Shown here: positions 52,412-64,000 of the stretch, piece by piece
Position numbering within the stretch: the first letter of the stretch is position 1
Layout of the letters: each line of letters opens with the position of its first letter
Source of the DNA: Pogonophryne albipinna
Taxonomy: Eukaryota; Chordata; Actinopteri; Perciformes; Artedidraconidae
Direction: 5' to 3'
NCBI GenBank assembly: GCA_028583405.1
Contig: CM053246.1
Span: forward strand, 8,569,867-8,633,866
DNA: 64,000 nucleotides
Notes under the pieces: model-generated
Databases searched by the model: none
Seen by the model: the letters and a program-made list of their open reading frames with translations, nothing else
What the model was told of the DNA's origin: nothing
Translations under genes and position numbers: made by a program

Positions 52412-54999
52412 GGATGCCAATTATTGTTAGTTGCTCTGTCCTTCCAACACTTCCAGAGCTGATGATTTTTCCATTCAATGACTGTGTGTTGTTTTTTCTA
52501 TCATGTTTTTAAGAGATAACAGTAACTGACAGAATAAGTGAAATAATTGAATGCTTTTTTTTAATTGAGAAATTGACGATAGTACACTGACATGTAGTAC
52601 ACTGAACAAATGCGCAGTGTGTGAATTTTGACCGTGTAGCGCTGCCTCAAATAGCACATGGCTGCTGTTAGCCGATGTTAGCTAGCTAGCCAGCAAGGTT
52701 ATCAGTCGCCTCAGCAAATAACTACACGGCGCTCAATCAACCTAATTAAATTAACAGTGACTCCTTTTAAACACCAGTGATGTGGAATGTTTACCAAATA
52801 GTGAAAAAAAAAAACATGTATACATTTTATTTGTATTAAGCTGTTATCACCGAGGATGCTGGTTGTACAACTGGCAATATTTAGCCAAGATAGTGACACT
52901 TTGAATTGTCCTTCTTTCATGTCAGAAATGTACATTTCATTTGAAAATAAGGGTGTGCATGAAATCACAGCTCTTACAGACTTCTATTTGTGCAAGGGAT
53001 TTGATTTTATGCCACATGTGCTTTATAATAATAACAAAAATATGAACATAATATAATACCATACTTCCTATCCTAGGAAATAATGTGAACTCTGCATTTC
53101 CAAGGTGTCTTTCTTCCTTTTAATGAATAATAAACGACGAAACAAACAGGTCCCGGGGGAGTGCAGCAGAACAGGGATTCTTTGATGTTTGCAGGAAGTC
53201 CTATCTTCTGCACTTAACTGGGGCACATTCCACGTTTACTTTGTTGAGTAAAACCTAGAACAACCTCAAACCCGCAACATGGATTTTATATAAAAGATCT
53301 GTTTACGGTTTTACTCCTTCGCATAGTCACCTGACTTTTTTCCACCACAGTAAAGGTTATATTTGTACATGCTTTTTTAATAACCCAAATGTAATGGCTA
53401 CATTCTCTGAGAACATTTTATCAGTTTGGTATGCGTACCAGCTCTACCTGGATCCGTCAGTAGTCATGTATCATAGTCCGTACTGTAGTAATAAAGTACT
53501 TTCTTGCATTAGCAGTTGTTGATCAAACTTGACCCACAATCTGAAAGTGATTTAAACTGTTGAATGTAATCATCTTAGGTTGAGCAGAAGTTGATGCTAT
53601 TATTTCACCATGCATTGTTAGAGAGCACCATCGGATAGGTGAGCTCAAATCACAGATACCTCGCCCTGACCAGTCTGCTTTGGAACTTATGATAATTTCT
53701 CCAAAGCATCTATGAGGAGTCCATCATTAGAAACGCACAACAAAATATGACTGATCCCACCAACATTCTCCACCCATGTTCCAGATTTGACTTTCTAGTA
53801 GGAGACACAGGGTTCCCAAGAGCAGGTTGAAGTGCTACAAACACTCATTCCTGCCTATATCCATTAAGCTTCTCAACACTCACATGTAATATAATCTGAA
53901 TTTAAATGTTGGCAATAAAGGTTGTGCACTAGGTTGTCAGCAGCTGTGTGCACAAGTCATGTGTTACTTGAATGTATTTTATTGTGTATTATGTATATGA
54001 TGTTCATCTTTTGTGGAACTGCACAATAGAGTACGACAGCATTTCAAGCTCAGTGAATGTATGTTAATTTCATGCTTCTTAGGAGTCATGGCGGAATTCT
54101 CTATTTCAATTCCACCCACTATATGTTTGACTATATGAGAAAGAACCATATCTTTAAACACATTTGATTATCTTTTAGTGATGCGCAACCTTGAAAGTGC
54201 CATACCCATTGAAGCCTTGGAAAGTGCTACAGCCATCAATGTAGTCTATGCAAACACAAAGGTGATGTATAGCTCCGAACCCCTAATGTGTCTGAAAAAG
54301 TAAGATGGATGGATATTTAAATTACACATAGAGCTTCTGTGGACTTGTATAACTGTCGTGCAAGTATTGTAGTTATTATAGTCATTTCAGCACATTGGTT
54401 ATTTTTGGTCTGTAACATATTCAACAAAAACGACTTCCCTGAAGAATCCTTTCTTTTGCCTGAATTGTGTTGTAGTCATCTCCGGGTTGCCAAGGCAAAG
54501 CAATTTCCCTCACCAGAATTACTGAGAATTGTCAAGAAACCATTCTTTGTCCCCATGTATGACAAGCTACAACCTATCGACGCAGTAATCTCCCTCACAA
54601 AAGGTTAGCTTTGCATTATAATTGCCGCTGACATTTCCCACTTAAATTGAACACGGGCGAGTCATGCTGGTGGAAACAGCCGTGTGCAGACTGAGTCCCT
54701 TTCTTTCAGTCCTCCGTTTCCTTTGACGTGTTTGGTTCTGTCAGTCCAAAAAAGAAAAATGCAAAATATTGAACTCCAATCAAATATTGATTCAATATTT
54801 TCAAATATTGGTTGATTAATTTCAACAGCTATATGATATCATCGTGCTACAGTTTTTTGACTGCTTGTTAAGATGTGTCCACCCTTCGCATAATCAGAGA
54901 AATGTGTGCAAAATTATAATTGTATTTTGTTCATTTGATTAAAATCACAATATGCAGTGCATAGTGCAAACTGCAGGAAGTGCAATATGTTTTACAGCG
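52412..54999. other. No gene recognised
   Basis: Mostly AT-rich, low-repeat spacer. One frame at 54339-54608 ends beside a donor-like AAAG|GTTAGC and follows a TTGTAG acceptor-like site near 54474, so a small host exon is conceivable, but no domain or homolog is recognised. CTAGCTAGC words occur near 52675-52690. Confidence 0.45.
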
Positions 55000-55088
55000 C
55001 AAAGTATGTACAAATATCATCCTACAATAGTATTTTTTTTTTTTTTTTTTGTAATGGCACTTCATATCAAAAAGGTTGCCGACCCCTG
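55000..55088. mobile_element. Right end of a Charlie-type hAT (fragment)
   Basis: Ends GGTTGCCGACCCCTG, the right terminus also seen in the complete element at 57935-58694 with small differences. A poly-T stretch at 55033-55050 precedes it. The left end is missing. Confidence 0.6.
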
Positions 55089-55347
55089 GCCTACTTGATA
55101 AGTCGCTCGTAAAACACAGGAGGTATGGAAACTAAGAACACCATATGTGGTAAATTGTACAGCTAATATAACACAATACATTAGTTGTATTTCCTTTAAC
55201 TGGTGGATTATGGATATATAGTTGCTGATCGAAAGCTGGAACACAAACCACCAAATACAAACAAATAATTCAGATCCAGTCGTCATGACTCCACTCCGGA
55301 GGGATTCCCCCCCGATCGTTTCTTACAGTTTCTCATCAAGGGGGTGT
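55089..55347. other. No gene recognised
   Basis: Short spacer between two hAT sequences. Confidence 0.5.
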
Positions 55348-55355
55348 CTCCTGTC

Positions 55356-55840
55356 CATTCTTGCCAACCCTCCCGATTTTCGCGGGAGACTCCCGATTTC
55401 ATTGCCCTCTCCCGGTTTCCTCCCGGGGTCATATTTCTCCCGCATTTCTCCCAATTTCTGACAAAATCAGATTTACTCAGGACTGTTTAATACAGCTACA
55501 CCATTGTTTGGTTTCCATGGTAGCGCGTCTCTTTAGCAGCGCGCGCAACTCAAATTCTGAGAGGGTGTTGAAGATAGTCACAGAAAACAGAACAAGAATC
55601 AACAACTCCACCCTCTGCTCACTCCTTTCCTGTAAAATACAGGTCCAGCCCACACATATGCTCCATCAAGGATGGTGCTACAGGCCGCAAGGCAGTGCAC
55701 TCAGAACTACATTGCACTCAGAACTACAATAAGCATGTTAATGTTAATCTAATACAGCTCCGGACCGGCGATGATTCCCCCCCCCCCGCGGTGGTTTTGA
55801 AATGCTCCCGATTTCTGAGGTCTCAAGGTTGGCAAGTATG
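55356..55840. mobile_element. hAT-like MITE (485 bp)
   Basis: The left end CATTCTTGCCAACCCTCCCG and right end GGTTGGCAAGTATG are inverted repeats, flanked by a perfect 8-bp duplication CTCCTGTC (55348-55355 and 55841-55848). CTCCCG and CCCGATTT words are repeated near the left end and again near the right. No coding capacity. Confidence 0.88.
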
Positions 55841-55848
55841 CTCCTGTC

Positions 55849-56599
55849 CCCGGTACAAACACACTGCCTGTCATTAACCTTTTTCGTACCACTTATTTAT
55901 TTATTTTGGTGACGATCCAACCTCCATGCTGCTACTCTGGTTCAAACTGCATCCACCAAACAATATGATTTATCTTGACCTCCCCAAAATAACCAAAATC
56001 TGACACGGTGTGAGATTTCTTTTTTAGCTGTTCTGTCGTCATTTCCTGCGATCTTCTTCATACAGTCAGTCAAAATGAGTGAATGAATGAATGGGCGTTT
56101 ATTTGACTATTTATAGGCAAATATGGGCGTTACGTGAAGCCCGCAAAAGCTGCACCGCATTACGAGTTGATTGTGATTTATAAAGGGAAACCGGCGTAGG
56201 ATGTGTAGGATGGCAAGTCCTGTGCCAGTACGCAGTCTTTAATGAATCGGAAAGTGTTGGTGCATGTTTATTTGCTTTGTCCTACGTAAGCAACCTTCCC
56301 ACGCCAATCCTACGCTAGGCTTTATAAATGAGGCCCCTGGTGTTTAGTCTTATGGCCTGTGGGATGAAACTGTCCCTGAGTCTGGTGGTTTTAGTCCGGA
56401 TGCTGCTGTACCACCTGCCAGACGGCAGCAGACAGAACAGTTTGTGGCTGGGGTGATGGGGGGTCTTTTATAATCCTGAGGGATTTCTTTAAGGTTAACC
56501 TGGTATTTTTACTCCACTACATTTATTTGAGTTACTTTAAAGATTTGGATTAATGATGTGAAATATAAACAACCCTTAACCAGTTAAACCCCACGGCTC
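55849..56599. other. No gene; several repeat scraps
   Basis: 56020-56335 ends TTTATAAATGAGGCCCC, a terminus wording of PIF/Harbinger-type fish repeats, with its partner end missing. 56340-56480 resembles a common dispersed repeat (CTGTCCCTGAGTCTGG). 56492-56580 is the second copy of the 121-215 repeat. It is followed by CCAGTTAAACCCCA and the palindrome CCACGG-CT-CCGTGG at about 56591-56604. Confidence 0.5.
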
Positions 56600-56624
56600 C
56601 GTGGGCGGGGGCAAAACCATAGAC

Positions 56625-56634
56625 TATATATAAA
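56625..56634 (+). promoter_or_regulatory. TATA box
   Basis: TATATATAAA, 16 bases ahead of the CRE-like TGACGTCA and about 300 bases ahead of the splice donor. Together they look like a compact RNA polymerase II promoter. The start site would fall about 25-30 bases downstream of the TATA box. Confidence 0.5.
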
Positions 56635-57596
56635 TGGACATAGTGTCCGTGACGTCACCCATAGGATTCTGCAGAGTTGCAGAGAAGCCTAAAGTAGGCG
56701 GTGTCGGCCACTAACGGCTCGACAGTGATGTCAGAGTCTAACTCCCACCTGCACCAACCTGATCCAAATAAGGGCAAAAAGGCGGAGCCCGGCCACCGAG
56801 CTGGATGTTCCAGAGCTAGCTGAGGCTACCAAGCTAAGCTAACATGCTCAGCAGTGCTGTTCTGTGATGCTAGCCGGCTAACCTACGTCTGTTGCTCCCT
56901 GTCTGCACATTTTACGTTGCTTAAGGTAAGTGAACATGAAACTATTCAGCAAAACTTTCAATAATAATCTAAGGTATTGAGTTTTGGGATATTACTTGCA
57001 TACATATCTTAAAATGCCTTCAGGTTTCTAAAATATACAATATGTGGTAAATTCAACAGTGGATCCAGCAAAGATTCAAATATTTGATTGATTTTAGTTA
57101 TTGATTTTTTCCTGTTACTTAATTATACTTTTAATAAATTCAAGTCAAGCTTAGTTACATGTGATGGTAGCTAGTGAGTGCTCTTACCTGTGTGCCTCCT
57201 CCACAACCAGACTTTATTAAAACTCTTAAGTACCAGTTATATCTACTTTACTTTAAACAATTAAAAAGACAAAATAAACTAAATGTATTGAAATAACAAT
57301 CTTCATTTTAGGTGCCTTTTCTTCTTTTAAATTAAACTTTCAGACGTGAGATATTGAAATACAGTAATAGTATTGTTTATTTAAAAAAACTGAGCCACTC
57401 CTTAAAGTTAACTTCATATTTCTTATTGTCAAAGCATTTATTACACACATTTTCCCCTCTCATATTCACAGTGTGGATCAATTGAGACAGCGTGGTGTCC
57501 AGAGAGCTGCAGAGACTTTGGGAGAAACCTCAGCGTGACGGATGTCCTGTCTGTGGGTTTGGATGGAGAGGAATGAGGTGGAGCGGTCTTTCTCTG

Positions 57597-57636
57597 GGAG
57601 GAGGACCAGGCCTGATGGAGGAGGACCAGGCCTGAT
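57597..57636 (+). repeat. Two tandem 20-bp units
   Basis: GGAGGAGGACCAGGCCTGAT occurs twice head to tail inside the candidate second exon. Confidence 0.95.
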
Positions 57637-57934
57637 GAAGAAACCACCTAACTGCATCTGTGAGCCCATACTGGGCACAGCTGTCACAAAGAAATGATGG
57701 TCCTGTTTGACTACACACTATTCAGTGTGCAGATCTTTCTGTTCACAATAAAAGTGTAGTTTCTTCGTAAATGTCTTGTATTGGTCTTTAATCTCATATC
57801 AGCTTTTCATTTTCTTCTTGCCCCTCCGAGAAAAAGGTGAGATCAGGCTAAACTAACCTGTATCTGCTCCGTCCAAACTCACAACGTCCTAAAGACAGAA
57901 ATAAAGCAGCGACTGTATTCGCCGTGACACAGAC

Positions 57935-58694
57935 CAGGGGTCGGCAACCCGCGGCTCTTTAAGCCCTCTACTTTGGCTCCCTTGAGCTTAGACAAAAATA
58001 AGAAGGAAATCAAATAAAAATATTTGTAGGACTATTTATATTTTGTTGAAAATGTTTCGTATCTTTTATTTTGAGGTGACACATACATTTAAAAAAAAAA
58101 AACGGTTTTAATTGGGTCAACTAAAATATGCGTCACATCCTGCTACGGTCCCGCATCGTCGGAGGAACACAGAGGGTTTCATTCCGCGTGGTTAGAGTTA
58201 TATGCTTTCACAGCAAACTATACTGGCTTACCGGTATATTTGATATGTGGAGAGAAGTTGTCAAAGGTGCTGCAGCCTTTACGTGTTGGAGGAAAAACAT
58301 GGAAGAGGAAGACAGCTGACAATCTTCAGTCATAATTCAATCAGTTAACTCTTTTTAGGGTGCAGCTATATGTTTTATTTATTTCAAAGTGGGCCCATTT
58401 TTAATTATATTCATTTTCTTCAAATGTGCAGAGGACTCCCCAAGTGCTGTGTTGATTTATTTTAAAGTAGGCCTGTGTATTTTTTTTAATTCTCCTTATG
58501 AGTTATGTGTTTATTATTAGAGGTAAACAGTTTTCTATAATGCAAAAAAAACGTAGTTGTTGTCTTTGATGTAACAATATATACAATTTTGTAAGCTATC
58601 AAGCAATCAAATATGTTTTGCGGCTCCAGACAAAAGACATTAGTGGAAAAGGGGCAAAAATTGCTCTTTTGGTCAAAAGGGTTGCAGACCCCTG
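57935..58694. mobile_element. Charlie-type hAT, non-autonomous (760 bp)
   Basis: The left end CAGGGGTCGGCAACCC and right end GGGTTGCAGACCCCTG are inverted repeats, flanked by ACACAGAC (57927-57934) and AAACAGAC (58695-58702), an 8-bp duplication with one change. The ends match the Charlie group of hAT elements. The interior is AT-rich with no transposase. Confidence 0.88.
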
Positions 58695-58899
58695 AAACAG
58701 ACAGTCTGTGTTTTGTTCATGTTTAACTTTTGTCCAGTTTCTGAACAGATATGAGGAGCTGTGTGCTCTGTGTGCTAACAGCTCACAGCTGATGTTATGA
58801 TTTTCTGATTCAACGTCAGTGGCTGAGATCCTCACTGCTGATGAGCGTCACGTGAATTTGACGCTCGAGTTGAAAACATTTATTAAAGAGACTCTCTCT

Positions 58900-60289
<1,390 letters not shown>

Positions 60290-61171
60290 TGTGGTCCTGC
60301 AAACATGTCTTGGCCCAAAAGTTGTATTCTACAGACATAACAAAATGGATGAATATTTCCCTATGATGTTATGAAACGTTCTTACATGATAAGAATAATG
60401 ACAGATTTGTTTAATCCCTACAATATCGTAAATCGTATGGAAATAGATACCTCAGTCAAAAATAATGACAATTATTTCTTTTTTTAAAGAGTACAGCACT
60501 ATTCCTCTCTCTACCTTATTTTCTCTGTTTCCCATCTATCTTTTTCCATCAATTCCTCAGTCTCCTATCCAGTCTCTTCCCAACCTTATCTCATCTTACA
60601 ATGACACATAACTCAACAGCACACCTGCGATCCATGACAGCTGAGCCCCTGGCCTGCTGCGGTGCTGTCACTCAGCTAGCTAACTGCCATTAAACAGCAT
60701 GACCCTGTCGCCCCATTAGGCCTGAGTCAGATGGGAGTGTCAAACCATTCCCCCCCCATGCACCTCACTGTTGCTGCTGCTGGGAAGAGTTGGTCTAGGT
60801 AGAATCAAACCGTAAAACCAAGAGGCTTTTCAGGAAACATTAATATTAGAGAGGCCTTTGTAAAGTCAAAAATGTTGTGTTAATATTGCACCTTAAAATT
60901 ACTTAAAATGCAGAAACCAAAAGAAAAAATGGCGAAAGAACAGAAAAAAAGTGCTGCTGTGTGAGTTCTGCTCATTGGCATCTAATAGCAGGGCATATCT
61001 TTCAAAACATAACATTTTCATATTTCTAACGCTAGAATCCAAATCAACATACAATACCTGCATTTAACTATTATGAAACAAGCTCAAAATAGCAAGAATC
61101 CTGCAGCTAAATGAGCTTTCATATGCCAAACCATTGTCGAGCTGAACTGGCTTTAAATAAGCAAAACTTTC
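60290..61171. other. No gene; possible conserved non-coding DNA
   Basis: 60600-60760 is GC-balanced, with words such as AACTGCCATTAAACAGCATG and CGCCCCATTAGGCC and no repeat signature; it is the most conserved-element-like stretch here by appearance. The surroundings are AT-rich. No frame of note. Confidence 0.45.
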
Positions 61172-61782
61172 TAAAGGCCCTGACACACCAAACTGACTCC
61201 AAAGAACACGTCCCGACGGATCCGATTGTTGTGTCGCCACACGTCTCCTGCGTCTTGGCCATGTTTCGCACTGGAACACACCGCAAAGACTTCAGCCGAC
61301 GGCCAAGTAGCACGTACGCACTGCACATGCGTGAGTGGCAATAACTCTCCTTACCAGCAAGCAGCAGTAGTGTGTATTCTTCATTCAAAAGAGGCAACCG
61401 GAAGACAGACTGCATGATATATACAAACAACAAATAGCGTGCGTTCCATTTTCACTCTCGTCCATCACAGACTGTTTCACAGACTGTTTCACATGACGAC
61501 TTATCGAAAACATGTTTAGTGCCGTACTGGAAAATGAAAAATAATAGCCGTCTGTGTGTGCCTTCTTCACTTCCGTTTCGCTTCTCATGCACTGATTCGC
61601 TAAGCTGAATCAGAGTGATTTCTTTGGCCGACGGGCTTTTGCCGACAGCCTCCCGATTCAACATGTTGTCGGAAGGTGTCGGCACGGCCGAAAAGACACG
61701 ACGGTGCTGGACACACCAATCTGAGTAGGGCAACAGGGCGCTCATCGACCGCCGAAATCGGCCCGGTGTGTCCGGGCCTTTA
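61172..61782. mobile_element. DNA MITE with TAAAGGCCC ends
   Basis: The left end TAAAGGCCCTGACACACC and the right end, on the minus strand, TAAAGGCCCGGACACACC are inverted repeats. GTCGG/CCGAC words are frequent inside. The outermost bases are palindromic, so the target duplication (TA or TAA) cannot be decided. PIF/Harbinger-like by wording. No transposase. Confidence 0.7.
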
Positions 61783-61959
61783 GTGCTGCTCACAGCAGAG
61801 ACACATTCATTTATTTATGTATTTATTGGCACATCATCTGGCATAACATTTAGTGTAGAATTCTGTTGGTCTTTAAAATACTTATTCATCATTGCAGACT
61901 CTTTAAACATTTATTCTGTTAAGAAAACTGCACAGGTGTTAGAACAATCCCCCCCCCCT

Positions 61960-62165
61960 GGACATAATGCACTTATGTTTTCCCATGCTCCTTAGGGACC
62001 CGGGAAACATGGTGCGCCATAGTAAGCCCCATACAGGGCTGGGCAGGCGGGGAGAGCCTTCCCCACCAGGGTCCATGCACACTGTACACGAGGTAAGCGT
62101 GTGTGAGTGTGGGGGACATAGTACACTTACGTTCTCCCCATGCTCCTTAGGGACCTGGGAAACAT
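61960..62165 (+). repeat. Duplicated 52-bp segment, 154-bp spacing
   Basis: GGACATA..GCACTTATG through CATGCTCCTTAGGGACC and GGGAAACAT occurs at 61960-62010 and again at 62114-62165 with few changes. This is the remains of a tandem duplication of about 154 bp. Confidence 0.88.
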
Positions 62166-62444
62166 AGTTTGCAGTGTATAGTCACTTGTGCTGGCACCTG
62201 CAGGGTGGAGCTATGGGCTTATTCAGACCAATAAGGCTCTACCCAGCCAAGTAAGCTGCGGCCCCGACTTCTCCACAGTCACAACCAGATGATAGGAAGT
62301 TGGGGTGCCATGGCTGTTAACCAAAGGCCGGTCAGGGGCAGTGTGGTGGGTCGATGTTGTAGGACGACAGGGTGTTTATCCATCGGGGCTCCACCCACTG
62401 TACCCATAGAGTCCAGTTGAGGGCGGAGCCTGTGTGAGATAGAA

Positions 62445-62740
62445 CGGTGGGTTACGTATTGTAACCCTAGTTCTATAAGCACAGGCGGAGCCCTCTATCT
62501 AGGGGCCCTGTCTTTCCTATGCTTCTCGCTGAAGAGGGTGTAGGATGACAGTCAGGAGGCGCCTTATATACTGTGAGCCTGCACGCGCATTCAGGTAGGC
62601 TCTCCCTGATTGGCCGGCTACGTTTATACAACTTCAGTGTGTGAACGCTCGCGTATCATTGATGAGAGTAGTACCCATAGAGTCCAGTAGAGGGCTCCGC
62701 CTGTGCTTATAAAACTAGGGTTACAATACGTAACCCACCG
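62445..62740. mobile_element. Short element with 52-bp inverted repeats
   Basis: 62445-62496 and 62689-62740 are reverse complements with one mismatch, each holding GGGTTACGTATTGTAACCC, itself nearly palindromic. The word CCCATAGAGTCCAGT occurs in direct orientation just before each arm (about 62403 and 62673), so part of the family sequence is duplicated outside the arm. No target duplication seen; class unknown. Confidence 0.7.
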
Positions 62741-64000
62741 TTTTTGCTCACATGCACACAAAAGTAAAGTGTTGGTCCTTTAAGACCAAGAACAAATCAA
62801 GACTTGTTATTAATAATAATTAAGGTCCTATCTACAAAGTTATTCTAAAACTACCATTTGCACTTCAGCTTTGTATTATTATTTTTTGTAGTAGAATTAG
62901 TGTTACATTTTAAAATAAATGTATTCGACTATTAATCTGCAGAGTGATGCAGAATGTACTCCTAACACCTGTAAAATACTTTGCATTTTACCACTTCCCA
63001 TTCCCTTGTCTTGAATTCAGCAGTATTTTGAAAATGTTTGTGGATAGAATACCAAAATAAGGCCTAACACAAGCTTAAGAAATAAAATAAAAATATGTCA
63101 GTAATTACACCACTGGTGTATGTCCGAAGCTTCTATATGTTATAAAATAGGTGGCTAACTAGTGACTTAATAAACTACTAAACGTCATCACCTCAACACG
63201 AGTTCGCCTTTAGCTTGGCGGTGGTGATATGCAGCCATGCGACTGGGTTGTAGTGCGATTAAAGCCTAAGATTAACTTTTTATTTCTGCTAATTGCATTT
63301 ATCCTTCCAAAATCAGACACTGGTGTTAACATGTGATTGAGATGGAGATTATCATGCTGAACGTGATAAGATCTTATTTTCTCCAATTTACATACTCAGT
63401 ATATATTTTATTTTATAACTTAACATTCTACTCCTGCTGAGATGCAAATCTAATTGATAGATATTTTCTTTCTCCTTGACCACATAACCTCCGCCATAAA
63501 CAATGACAATGTGGTCCATAGAGTGTGTGGTGCCCAAGAGAGTTGCTTTCCGAACCATTGTTCCGTATGGTCTGGGATTGATTCATGTTCCATCACAACA
63601 GTTATTGGCAATCCTTCAATGATCTTCTACATAGAATACAGATGAAGGGATATTCTTAATTTCTGTATGCATTGCATGCAACATCACTTTACTTACTTTA
63701 TACCTGACTGTACCAAATTGTGTCATCAAATGATGCAGAGTTGTCTTGTTCTTCTATAAAACTACTGGTAGAACCTGGTAGTAGTGTGTCCACATTGGAT
63801 ATTTAAATACAAATTAAAAAGTACCCTCAAATTACCCTGACGTCAGATCACAACTTCCTCTGGATCTCATCATATTTTAGGCTAACACTGACTAGAGATC
63901 TCCTGAGTTCTCCTCACTTAGTAGAACTAAATGTATTCCGTTGTAATATTTCTGCTTTTAAACCACTTAAGAGTTATGGCTAAAACGCTGGAGCTAACTG
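62741..64000. other. No gene recognised
   Basis: AT-rich spacer. A frame at 63454-63645 has no motif. Nothing else supported. Confidence 0.5.

Larger units (their letters stand above)
56600..57770 (+). ncRNA. Candidate spliced, repeat-borne transcription unit
   Basis: In order: a TATA box (56625-56634), a CRE-type TGACGTCA at 56650-56657, a first exon ending at a strong donor AAG|GTAAGT (56935/56936), a 536-bp AT-rich intron, a polypyrimidine-AG acceptor (TTTTCCCCTCTCATATTCAC then AG at 57470-57471), a GC-richer second exon, and AATAAA at 57747-57752 with a GT-rich stretch beyond. The longest sense frame seen in exon 1 is only 31 codons (ATG near 56728), so a non-coding RNA is likelier than a protein. 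The promoter wording (ATAGACTATATATAAATGG) is, to my recollection, widespread in fish genomes, so the unit may be a dispersed element. Transcription itself is unproven. Confidence 0.45.

Noticed and set aside
54339..54608. Frame ending near a splice-donor-like site, possible host exon
   Set aside because: No recognised domain, weak acceptor, and no neighbouring exon seen. Kept only as a note.

Overview
The window is nuclear DNA of a bony fish, probably a spiny-rayed teleost. Evidence: AT-rich spacer DNA, very long (CA)n and (CT)n microsatellites, several L2-type LINE pieces, a Rex3/RTE-type LINE, a Tc1 element with long inverted repeats, and many hAT and TTAA-flanked DNA transposons. I found no convincing exon of a host protein-coding gene, no tRNA or rRNA gene and no CRISPR array. 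All long open frames belong to mobile elements, and many apparent short frames are translated microsatellites. It reads as an intergenic or intronic region filled with transposons.

Layout. 1-5356: mostly unrecognised DNA with a cluster of short palindromes near 2.1 kb. 5361-8616: a TTAA-flanked element, a hAT-like element with self-similar ends, and a near-perfect 82-bp foldback. 10315-15828: a nest in which two hAT elements and a 5'-truncated L2 LINE with an open 686-codon reverse-transcriptase frame lie close together, one hAT carrying an expanded higher-order minisatellite. 17105-20038: a minus-strand non-LTR retrotransposon with (GA)n at both ends. 21896-26133: a small hAT MITE, then a full hAT transposon (inverted ends, perfect 8-bp target duplication, uninterrupted 757-codon transposase). 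26856-33751: three TTAA-flanked elements, one with a THAP zinc-finger frame and a 37-bp scrap of L2 coding sequence. 33756-36236: an L2 endonuclease-region fragment split by a hAT, itself split by a TTAA element. 38106-40870: a hAT holding two inverted copies of another hAT. 45264-48834: LINE fragments and a Tc1 element with two in-frame stops. 50049-52407: hAT, hAT and TTAA elements abutting. 55356-58694: two hAT MITEs flanking a candidate spliced transcription unit (TATA box, GT-AG intron, AATAAA). 59617-62740: more MITEs.

Ten hAT insertions have recognisable 8-bp target duplications (nine perfect, one 7/8), and four elements have clean TTAA on both sides. The elements interact mainly by nesting, internal deletion and capture of one another. 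The best candidates for a second look are the apparently intact hAT transposon at 22451-26133, the candidate spliced repeat-borne RNA gene at 56600-57770, the microsatellite-flanked LINE, the foldback at 8394-8616 and the THAP element with its L2 patch. Clade names rest on motif recognition alone, with no database search.
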